Assembly: GCA_021817685.1 (NCBI GenBank)
Contig: JAKAGD010000005.1
Location: forward strand, 1-17,305
Source: a bacterium
Lineage (GTDB): Bacteria > Patescibacteriota > Minisyncoccia > Phycocordibacterales > Phycocordibacteraceae
Length of the DNA stretch: 17,305 bases
Direction: 5' to 3'
This document shows positions 6,800 to 11,563 of the stretch, one piece after another. A program made the position numbers and the translations under genes. The notes beneath the pieces were generated by a model, which worked only from the letters and a program-made list of their open reading frames with translations, searched no databases and was not told where the DNA came from. Position 1 is the first letter of the stretch; each line of letters begins with the position of its first letter.

Positions 6800-6844
6800 A
6801 ACTTGCTTGAGCAGCTTTGCTGCCTACGCAAGTTCGCAAAAGAT
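6790..6844. repeat. Long hairpin 2 with a 17-bp perfect outer stem
   Basis: Bases 6790-6806 pair perfectly with 6828-6844, and an inner GCAGC-TTT-GCTGC stem (6811-6823) caps it. Its left arm contains TCTTTTGCG (6791-6799), the same segment used as the right arm of hairpin 1, so the two full structures exclude each other. The stretch 6701-6922 holds these hairpins, a GTGCGCAC palindrome (6850-6857) and the terminator, and no gene I can support. Confidence 0.75.
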
Positions 6845-6883
6845 ATATTGTGCGCACTATAGCTACAGACTCCCCCATAGAAG

Positions 6884-6906
6884 AAAGCCTCCGGGCGGAG
6901 GCTTTT
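6884..6906. terminator. Bidirectional rho-independent terminator
   Basis: AAAGCCTCC-GGGC-GGAGGCTTT (9-bp stem, 4-base loop) followed by T then CATTCT on the plus strand. It ends transcription from the 62-residue gene on the plus strand and, 17 bases after its stop, from the 37-residue gene on the minus strand, where the T tract is interrupted (CTTTCTTCT). Confidence 0.8.
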
Positions 6907-6922
6907 CATTCTGTTCCCTTTT

Positions 6923-7036
6923 TTATTTCTTGAGCGCAATGACGACGACCTGGATGAGACTGATGAGCGTGCTCATAAAACCGGTCCAAAAAGCATAAAC
7001 CTCCAGATTCTTTCCCCAGCTCTTTTTCTGTGCCAT
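6923..7036 (-). CDS. Small single-span membrane peptide A, 37 residues
   Basis: Reads ATG at 7036 to TAA at 6923-6925. A basic N-terminus (MAQKKSWGKNLE) is followed by one membrane span (VYAFWTGFMSTLISLIQVVV) and a LKK tail, so the basic end is expected in the cytoplasm. Three things support a real gene: an extended -10 box TGCTATCCT places transcription start 2 bases before the ATG; a terminator follows the stop; and the span is paralogous to the neighbouring 53-residue product, with 14 identities in 26 aligned residues by hand count. I do not know the family; a toxin, a regulatory membrane peptide or a subunit of a membrane complex are all possible. Confidence 0.75.
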   Translation of the reverse strand: MAQKKSWGKNLEVYAFWTGFMSTLISLIQVVVIALKK

Positions 7037-7044
7037 TGGGGAAG

Positions 7045-7053
7045 AGGATAGCA
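7045..7053 (-). promoter_or_regulatory. Extended -10 promoter TGCTATCCT for peptide A
   Basis: On the minus strand TG-C-TATCCT is followed by eight bases and ATG. The predicted transcription start is 7038, two bases before the start codon. Weak hexamer (4 of 6), but with the TGn extension and the same geometry as the other starts in this window. Confidence 0.55.
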
Positions 7054-7080
7054 CGGGTGCGGCCTTGAGTGGCGGATTAT

Positions 7081-7091
7081 CCCCCCCCCCC
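7081..7091. repeat. Homopolymer of 11 C between the two small-peptide genes
   Basis: Eleven consecutive C on the plus strand (G on the minus strand), upstream of the peptide A promoter and downstream of the peptide B stop. It is the only long mononucleotide run in the window. It may be prone to slippage in the cell or to length error in sequencing; it does not lie in a coding frame I support. Confidence 0.85.
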
Positions 7092-7103
7092 GCTTCCCTG
7101 CCC

Positions 7104-7265
7104 TTACTTGAGTATCCGGACGACCAGCGTGACGAGCGACACGAGCATGGAAAGAAATCCGGTCAGGACCGCATAGATCTGGAGGCGGCGGGTGTGCGTG
7201 CCGACCCTGCCTTTATGGTGGAGCGGCTGGCTTAAAAGGCGTTTTTGACTGTAGTCGAGCGGCAT
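7104..7265 (-). CDS. Small single-span membrane peptide B, 53 residues
   Basis: Starts one base after the LOG-family stop (TGA-T-ATG) and is probably translated from the same message. The N-terminal 29 residues are polar and basic (MPLDYSQKRLLSQPLHHKGR..THTRR), followed by one span (IYAVLTGFLSMLVSLVTLVV) and RILK. The span matches peptide A: the shared pattern is L-x-[VI]-Y-A-x-x-T-G-F-x-S-x-L-x-S-L, then VV and a terminal LK. A longer frame extends back into the LOG gene, but the ATG at 7265 fits operon spacing. Function unknown. No clear terminator follows; the 11-C run lies 12 bases downstream. Confidence 0.7.
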   Translation of the reverse strand: MPLDYSQKRLLSQPLHHKGRVGTHTRRLQIYAVLTGFLSMLVSLVTLVVRILK

Positions 7266-7266
7266 A

Positions 7267-8052
7267 TCAGCACGAGACGTTCGAAGTGATGAACTCGTAC
7301 GCTTCATCCACCGAGTCCACGAGCGTGTAGAGTTCCATATCCGCCTTATCAATAGCCGCGTGTTTCTCCAGTATTGTTTTCTGTATGAACTCCTGGAGGG
7401 GCTCCCAATAATCCCGTCCGTACAGCACGATGGGCACCTTGCGTATCTTCTTGGTCTGGATGAGCGTGACGATCTCGAAGAATTCGTCCAGGGTGCCGAA
7501 CCCGCCCGGGAAATACACGTAGACCTCGGACGCGTACGTGAGCATCACTTTGCGCACGAAGAAATGATCGAAGCCGAACCGCTCGGTGAGATACGGATTG
7601 TAGTTCTGCGCCTCCGGCAGATTGATGTTGAGCCCGACCGAGGCGCCGCCGGCCTCAAACGCGCCTCTATTTGCGGCTTCCATGACGCCCGCGCTACCGC
7701 CGGTCACCACCGCAAATCCCTTTTGCGCGAGCCGTTTGGCCAATTCCTCGGCTTTCTCGTAAGAGTCATCGCCGAGCGTTGCCCGCGAACTCCCGAAGAA
7801 CGACACGGCGAGGCCGTAGCGGCGAATGATATCGAACCCTTCGATGAACTCGGACATTATTTTAAAGATGCGCCACGACTCTATTTTCTTCGGTTTGCAG
7901 ACCAAGAGCGGACGGTCCTCGGGCATCGGCATGGTGCGGCCGCCCTCATGGACCGCTTTTGCAAGACGCTCAGCGGCCTCGATGACCGACGGCTCCTTGA
8001 GCGGAGGGATTTGAGGCGTGGGAGAAGTGCTGCGCGTCAGATCTTCGTTCAT
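7267..8052 (-). CDS. LOG-family (TIGR00730-like) protein, putative nucleoside-monophosphate phosphoribohydrolase
   Basis: Rossmann-like cytoplasmic enzyme; characterised LOG proteins release the base from cytokinin or purine nucleoside monophosphates. 261 residues from ATG 8052. A first in-frame ATG at 8061 lies inside the -10 box TGTTAGAAT and was rejected. Seen: a variable N-terminal 65 residues, then AVSFFGSSRATLGDDSYEKA, VVTGGSAGVMEAANRGAFEA and the signature PGGFGTLDEFFE, with the Arg/Glu pattern of the active form, ending in a helical C-terminus. The physiological substrate in this organism is unknown, and lysine-decarboxylase annotations of this family are historical. It is followed immediately by membrane peptide B, suggesting a two-gene unit. 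Confidence 0.88.
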   Translation of the reverse strand: MNEDLTRSTSPTPQIPPLKEPSVIEAAERLAKAVHEGGRTMPMPEDRPLLVCKPKKIESWRIFKIMSEFIEGFDIIRRYGLAVSFFGSSRATLGDDSYEKAEELAKRLAQKGFAVVTGGSAGVMEAANRGAFEAGGASVGLNINLPEAQNYNPYLTERFGFDHFFVRKVMLTYASEVYVYFPGGFGTLDEFFEIVTLIQTKKIRKVPIVLYGRDYWEPLQEFIQKTILEKHAAIDKADMELYTLVDSVDEAYEFITSNVSC

Positions 8053-8059
8053 ATTCCTC

Positions 8060-8068
8060 ATTCTAACA
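8060..8068 (-). promoter_or_regulatory. Extended -10 promoter TGTTAGAAT for the LOG-family gene
   Basis: TG-T-TAGAAT on the minus strand, in the 18-base gap after the preceding gene's stop. The predicted transcription start is 8053, one base before ATG 8052. This decides the gene start. Confidence 0.65.
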
Positions 8069-8070
8069 GA

Positions 8071-8442
8071 CTAAAGTCCTTTGCAATTCGCGGCGGGAGC
8101 ATAACCGGCCGCCGCAGCGGCGGCCGCAGATGCAAACCACACCTTATTCGCCTCCGAAATGCGGCCGGCGCCTGCGCAGGTCGGCAGATAATACTTGGTC
8201 CCGTTCCTGGAAGCGACAAAGGCGCCTGAAGCGGCCGGTCCCGCTTCCGAAAGCGCGGCGGGAGGGGAGTCCGGCGCCGAAGCGGCCCCCTTCCCGCTTC
8301 CCTGCCCTGCAAGATAACCGAGCGTAAAGCTGGCTGACGATGAGAGCACCAGAACGCCAATAACGAGCATATCCCGGGGTATTTTGGCGGCCAGTCCTTT
8401 GCATTTTCCCCGCACCTCTGCTATAGTCAGTGAGCTACTCAT
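8071..8442 (-). CDS. Membrane-anchored protein with half-degenerate Ada-type C-terminal domain
   Basis: 123 residues. An N-terminal cytoplasmic stretch (1-24) precedes one membrane span (about 25-45, MLVIGVLVLSSSASFTLGYL). An Ala/Pro/Gly-rich linker (46-72) and a compact C-terminal domain (about 74-123) follow. That domain reads FVASRNGTKYYLPTC, then ANKVWFASAAAAAAAGY and NCKGL. Its layout follows the Ada metal-binding fold (FV...C..C...N..F.....A..AGF.PC..C), but by my alignment only two of the four zinc cysteines remain. Zinc binding and methyl transfer are therefore unlikely, and an extracytoplasmic binding or structural role is an inference. It starts two bases after the predicted transcription start of TGGTATAGT, and its promoter overlaps that of divergent rpmA. 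Confidence 0.75.
   Translation of the reverse strand: MSSSLTIAEVRGKCKGLAAKIPRDMLVIGVLVLSSSASFTLGYLAGQGSGKGAASAPDSPPAALSEAGPAASGAFVASRNGTKYYLPTCAGAGRISEANKVWFASAAAAAAAGYAPAANCKGL
8419..8427 (+). promoter_or_regulatory. Candidate extended -10 TGCTATAGT for rpmA
   Basis: TG-C-TATAGT on the plus strand, with predicted start near 8434 and a leader of about 28 bases to the rpmA ATG at 8462. It lies inside the 5' end of the divergent membrane-protein gene. A closer but weaker box, TATACC (8453-8458), would give an almost leaderless start. I cannot tell which is used. Confidence 0.5.
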
Positions 8443-8450
8443 CAGGTAAC

Positions 8451-8459
8451 ACTATACCA
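8451..8459 (-). promoter_or_regulatory. Extended -10 promoter TGGTATAGT for the Ada-like membrane protein
   Basis: TG-G-TATAGT on the minus strand. The predicted transcription start is 8444, two bases before ATG 8442. The same bases read on the plus strand give TATACC upstream of rpmA, so the two divergent promoters share DNA. Confidence 0.65.
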
Positions 8460-8461
8460 GT

Positions 8462-8734
8462 ATGGCATCAACCAAAGCCGGCGGCTCAGCGAAAAACCTC
8501 ACCGATTCCAACCCAAAGTATTTGGGCGTGAAGCTTGCTGACGGTGCATCCGCGCGCCCGGGCATGGTGATCGTCCGCCAGCGCGGCACCAAGATTGAAG
8601 CGGGCAAGAACGTGCGCGTGGGCTCTGATCACACGCTCTTCGCCGTCGCCTCCGGCAAAGTCTCTTTCCGCACGCGCCGCAAGACGAGCTTCACCGGCCG
8701 CATTATGCAGAAGAAAGTCGCGGACGTTATCTAA
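8462..8734 (+). CDS. rpmA: Large ribosomal subunit protein bL27
   Basis: Ribosomal protein whose N-terminal tail reaches toward the peptidyl-transferase centre. 90 residues, normal length. Seen: MASTKAGGSAKNLTDSNPKY (family M-A-x-K-K-A-G-G-S-x-x-N), LGVK, VRQRGTKIEAGKNVRVG and DHTLFAVASGKVSF, which are the core bL27 signatures. In most bacteria rpmA follows rplU directly; here it stands alone, about 8 kb from rplU and on the opposite strand. It ends at a strong terminator shared with convergent rplI. Confidence 0.96.
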   Translation: MASTKAGGSAKNLTDSNPKYLGVKLADGASARPGMVIVRQRGTKIEAGKNVRVGSDHTLFAVASGKVSFRTRRKTSFTGRIMQKKVADVI

Positions 8735-8744
8735 CCTATAGATA

Positions 8745-8786
8745 AAAAGAAAACCGCGATGTCTTTCGACATCGCGGTTTTCTTTT
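8745..8786. terminator. Strong bidirectional terminator between rpmA and rplI
   Basis: A 19-bp perfect stem (8745-8763 with 8768-8786) around a TTTC loop, GC-rich in its upper part and flanked by A and T tracts. It therefore works as a rho-independent terminator in both directions. It starts 10 bases after the rpmA stop and 8 bases after the rplI stop on the other strand. Confidence 0.95.
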
Positions 8787-8794
8787 ACCCACAC

Positions 8795-9238
8795 TTACTC
8801 AGCCTCAATGGTGATGGAGAATTTGCCGAACACCTCGCCGGCGGAGACGGGGATGTCGAACGTGCCGAGCTCCTTGAACGGCCGTTCGAGCTTGATGACG
8901 TCCTCCGGCAGGTCAATGTGCGCCTGATTCTGCGCGGCATTCCTGATATCCATTTCTCCTATCGCATCATACAGATGGCCCTTTTCGTTCGCCTTCGCCT
9001 TGATGACGATGCGGGCTTCGGCCAAGGACGCGATGTTCTGTGCGAGGAGCGCGGTGTCGACAGCCGCGCGATCCTCCGCCTGCTTGCGGCGCGCTTCCGC
9101 TTCTTTCTTGGCGACCGGCGTTGCGGCCACAGCGAGCTTCTTCGGGATGAGGAAGTTAAGCGCATGACCGTCGGCCGCTTCCACTTCCGCATGCGCGCGC
9201 CCGACCCCCTTCACATCTTTAAGCAAAATGACTTTCAT
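8795..9238 (-). CDS. rplI: Large ribosomal subunit protein bL9
   Basis: Elongated ribosomal protein that binds 23S rRNA near the L1 stalk. 147 residues, the normal length. Seen: N-terminal domain MKVILLKDVKGVGRAHAEVE and DGHALNFLIPKKLA, a charged connecting helix (KKEAEARRKQAEDRAA), then the C-terminal domain with LYDAIGEMDI and ending FGKFSITIEAE. The start ATG coincides with the predicted transcription start from TAAGAT. As I recall, bL9 is absent from several CPR groups, so its presence narrows the host lineage. Confidence 0.96.
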   Translation of the reverse strand: MKVILLKDVKGVGRAHAEVEAADGHALNFLIPKKLAVAATPVAKKEAEARRKQAEDRAAVDTALLAQNIASLAEARIVIKAKANEKGHLYDAIGEMDIRNAAQNQAHIDLPEDVIKLERPFKELGTFDIPVSAGEVFGKFSITIEAE

Positions 9239-9244
9239 CGAGCT

Positions 9245-9250
9245 ATCTTA
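9245..9250 (-). promoter_or_regulatory. -10 box TAAGAT for rplI
   Basis: TAAGAT on the minus strand. With the last T at -7 the transcription start is 9238, the A of the rplI ATG. TTGTGG sits 17 bases upstream as a weak -35 and overlaps the hairpin at 9269-9294. No TGn extension here. Confidence 0.6.
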
Positions 9251-9268
9251 CTGCAAAGTGAGACGAAC

Positions 9269-9294
9269 CACAAGACGCGCACCGGCGTCTTGTG
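9269..9294. repeat. 10-bp inverted repeat upstream of rplI
   Basis: CACAAGACGC and GCGTCTTGTG flank a 6-base spacer (GCACCG). On the minus strand it is not followed by a T tract, so it is a poor terminator. Its position over the presumed -35 of rplI would suit an operator or a second transcript-end structure for the upstream peptidase gene. Confidence 0.6.
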
Positions 9295-9312
9295 TGAGGC
9301 GAACGCATGCAG

Positions 9313-9333
9313 AAAGCCTTGTCCGCAAGGCTT
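9313..9333 (-). terminator. Hairpin at the end of the S41 peptidase gene
   Basis: AAGCCTTG (9314-9321) and CAAGGCTT (9326-9333) form an 8-bp stem with a 4-base loop that includes the gene's stop codon. On the minus strand it is followed by TCTGC, so the T tract is short and termination may be partial. Confidence 0.6.
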
Positions 9334-10594
9334 AGTTGGCGCCTCCCGTCAAAAACTTGATGGCGCGCGCCATTTGCGGGTCGACTTTGGGCGTCGTGGT
9401 TGCCCCAGGCGCCATGTACGCCACCGTGATGTCCGGCGTGACGCCGTTACCCATGATCCAGTGGCCGGCGGGCGTTATCCAGCGCGCTACCGTGATCTTG
9501 AGCGAACCGCCGTCGAGGTCTATGAGGGTCTGTACCGAACCCTTGCCGAACGATTTCGTGCCGATGAGGGTCGCCGCGTGATTGTCCTGCAGCGCGCCCG
9601 CGAGGATCTCGGAGGCGGAAGCGGAACCGCTGTCGATGAGCACGGCGATCTTCGTTCCCGCCGGCGCGTCCTTGTAGCCGAGGCTGGTGTGCACATTGTT
9701 CTCCTGCTTTCCGCCGAAGTCCTCGGTAACGATGGTCGTGCCCTTGGCGAGGAAATGGCTGGCGATGTCTACCGCCGCGTCGAGGTAGCCGCCCGGATTC
9801 CCGCGCAAATCGATGACCAGTTTTTTCGAACCGGACGCTTTGAACCGCTCGAAGGCCTGGTCGAAGAGGTCCGCGGAGTTGGAAGTGAACTCATAGAGCG
9901 CGATATGGTAGACCCCGCTCGCTTTGTCGAGCCCGTCGTCGGTCTCGGGAACCTGTATGGTGTCGCGTGTGACTTTGACGTCGAACGCCTTCTTGTCGCG
10001 GACGACGGTGAAGCTCACCGTTGTGCCGATAGGGCCGCGTATCATGCTCACCGCCTTTTCGGTTGAGAGGCCGTCGGTTGATTTTCCGTCGATGGCGATT
10101 ATCTGGTCGCCCGCTTTCATGCCGGCCGCTTCCGCGGGGGTCCCCTTCAGGGGAGCAATGACGGTCAAGACGCCGTTCTTCACGTCTATCTCCATGCCGA
10201 CGCCGGCGAAGCTTCCCGAGATGCTCTCGGAGAACGCCTTTGCCTCCTTTGGCGGGAAGAAGACCGTGTACGGGTCGCCGTAGGAAGCGGCCAGGCCGCT
10301 GATGGCGCCGTAGAGGCGTTCCTTGGTCGTCGGGAGCGAGGAGGAAGCGTGCGTGATGACGTAATTGGTCGCAAGCGCGTTCCACGCCTTCCAGAACGAG
10401 ACCAGATCGGCGCTCTGATCCGGCGTCGAGTCAAGGCCGTCGCCGATGAGCGGGATATGCGAGGCGACAGCGGCCGCGGAGCCGGTACCGCCGACCGAAA
10501 GTCCCGCGCCGAAGGCGACAGCGGCAACGAGCGCGAACGAGATGCCGCGCATCACAATGCTCCGCTTCCCCGGTCCCTCCGCTCCAAATTCCAT
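9332..10594 (-). CDS. S41-family carboxy-terminal processing peptidase (CtpA-like)
   Basis: Extracytoplasmic serine protease with a Ser-Lys dyad that trims or degrades exported proteins. 420 residues from ATG 10594. Domains: N-terminal signal/anchor segment about 15-40 (MRGISFALVAAVAFGAGLSV); helical cap about 55-105; PDZ domain about 115-200 (GVGMEIDVKNGVLTVIAPL, GMKAGDQIIAIDGKS); catalytic core about 210-400 with LRGNPGGYLDAAVDIA, the nucleophile in GSASASEILAGALQD and the lysine in GTKSFGKGSVQTL. All are intact. The frame stays open 630 codons, but upstream residues overlap corA on the other strand. The chosen ATG lies 2 bases after the predicted start from TGCTACACT. Physiological substrates are unknown. 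Confidence 0.93.
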   Translation of the reverse strand: MEFGAEGPGKRSIVMRGISFALVAAVAFGAGLSVGGTGSAAAVASHIPLIGDGLDSTPDQSADLVSFWKAWNALATNYVITHASSSLPTTKERLYGAISGLAASYGDPYTVFFPPKEAKAFSESISGSFAGVGMEIDVKNGVLTVIAPLKGTPAEAAGMKAGDQIIAIDGKSTDGLSTEKAVSMIRGPIGTTVSFTVVRDKKAFDVKVTRDTIQVPETDDGLDKASGVYHIALYEFTSNSADLFDQAFERFKASGSKKLVIDLRGNPGGYLDAAVDIASHFLAKGTTIVTEDFGGKQENNVHTSLGYKDAPAGTKIAVLIDSGSASASEILAGALQDNHAATLIGTKSFGKGSVQTLIDLDGGSLKITVARWITPAGHWIMGNGVTPDITVAYMAPGATTTPKVDPQMARAIKFLTGGAN

Positions 10595-10602
10595 ATCTGC
10601 AG

Positions 10603-10611
10603 AGTGTAGCA
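10603..10611 (-). promoter_or_regulatory. Extended -10 promoter TGCTACACT for the S41 peptidase
   Basis: TG-C-TACACT on the minus strand. The predicted transcription start is 10596, two bases before ATG 10594. It supports the shorter gene start and lies back to back with the corA-like promoter, about 16 bases away. Confidence 0.65.
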
Positions 10612-10627
10612 CACGGCAAATTGCGCG

Positions 10628-10636
10628 TGGTATTCT
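10628..10636 (+). promoter_or_regulatory. Extended -10 promoter TGGTATTCT for the corA-like gene
   Basis: TG-G-TATTCT. The predicted transcription start is 10643, exactly the second in-frame ATG. The first ATG (10637) falls between -10 and +1 and could not be on this transcript, so 10643 is taken as the start. Confidence 0.65.
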
Positions 10637-10642
10637 ATGGGT

Positions 10643-11563
10643 ATGATATCTCGGCACGAATACCGCGGCGGCGTATGGGTCGACCTCGAACAGCCCACCG
10701 AAGAAGAGATACGGGAGATCGTCCAAGAATTTTCCATCTCCAAGCAGTTTGAAAAAGAGCTCGTCTCCCCCACCCCGTCCCCGCTCGTCGCCGCCGGCGA
10801 CGATTCGGTCCTCCTCGTCCTGCATTTCCCGGCGCACGGCCCCGAGGACGGCGCTACTGTGAATCAGGAGATCGATTTCATCATCGGAAAGCGCTTCATC
10901 GTGACCGTGCGCTATGAAGTCGTCGCTCCGCTCTACCACCTGAAGAAGCTCTTGGAGGCGCAGGAGCTCGTGAACGGCAAAGATTCCATCACGACCGACG
11001 TTCTGCTTGAGGTGCTCTTTGCGCACCTCTATACGGCGGTGCGCGACCACGCCGACCACGCGGTGGACGGCATGGCGCGCGTGGAGCGGGACATGTTCGA
11101 CGGACGCGAGCGCGCGGCGGTGCGTTCCATCTCGATCATTAATCGCGAATTCCTCCACATTGAGGCACTGCTCGCAAACCAGGAAGAACCGCTCGATCGA
11201 TTCCTGAAAACGCTTGTCGAGCACGGTTCATTCGGCCCGTCGTTCGTCGAGCGCGGCGATCGCATCCGGGCGGAACGCGCGCAGGTCGCGCGGCTTATCA
11301 CGACGCACCGCGCCATCGCCGCCGAACTCCGCCGGACCAACATGGCTCTGCTTGAAGTGCGCCAGAGCGAGATCATGAAGACGCTCACCGTCATCACCGT
11401 CATCGTGCTTCCCTTGGAGCTTATGGCGTTCATCTTCGGCATGCACCTGCCGGGGACGCCGTTCGAGGGGAACCCGAACGCATTCCTCATCGTCATGGCG
11501 CTCATGTTCGGGGCGGTCGGCCTCGTGGCCGTTTTCTTTGCGCGCAAGCGCTGGATATTCTGA
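10643..11563 (+). CDS. CorA-family divalent metal ion transporter with GMH in place of GMN
   Basis: Pentameric 2-TM-GxN channel family for Mg2+, Co2+ or related ions. 306 residues from ATG 10643. An N-terminal cytoplasmic alpha/beta domain (about 1-140, FIIGKRFIVTVRYE) leads to a long charged helix (about 145-240), then TM1 (LTVITVIVLPLELMAFIFGM), a short loop, TM2 (AFLIVMALMFGAVGLVAVFF) and a basic tail ARKRWIF. Odd: the family signature GMN at the outer end of TM1 reads GMH (His codon 11444-11446), and the loop reads LPGTPFEGNPNA instead of the MPEL type. Since GMN forms the ion-selective ring, selectivity may differ. The stop TGA overlaps the cysS ATG. Confidence 0.88.
   Translation: MISRHEYRGGVWVDLEQPTEEEIREIVQEFSISKQFEKELVSPTPSPLVAAGDDSVLLVLHFPAHGPEDGATVNQEIDFIIGKRFIVTVRYEVVAPLYHLKKLLEAQELVNGKDSITTDVLLEVLFAHLYTAVRDHADHAVDGMARVERDMFDGRERAAVRSISIINREFLHIEALLANQEEPLDRFLKTLVEHGSFGPSFVERGDRIRAERAQVARLITTHRAIAAELRRTNMALLEVRQSEIMKTLTVITVIVLPLELMAFIFGMHLPGTPFEGNPNAFLIVMALMFGAVGLVAVFFARKRWIF

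Noticed and set aside
6672..6998. Open frames of 67-79 codons on both strands through the hairpin patch
   Set aside because: They run through palindromes and the terminator, lack promoters in the right place and have no coherent protein features. One also overlaps the better-supported peptide A gene.
7266..7352. Upstream extension of peptide B into the LOG-family gene
   Set aside because: Would overlap LOG coding by 86 bases. The ATG one base after the LOG stop gives normal operon spacing.
8759..10066. 435-codon open frame on the plus strand across rplI and the S41 peptidase
   Set aside because: Crosses two recognised genes in antisense and begins inside the terminator. Composition is typical of a shadow frame.
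10595..11224. N-terminal extension of the S41 peptidase frame (210 codons)
   Set aside because: It is antisense to corA. The promoter geometry and signal/anchor segment place the real start at 10594.
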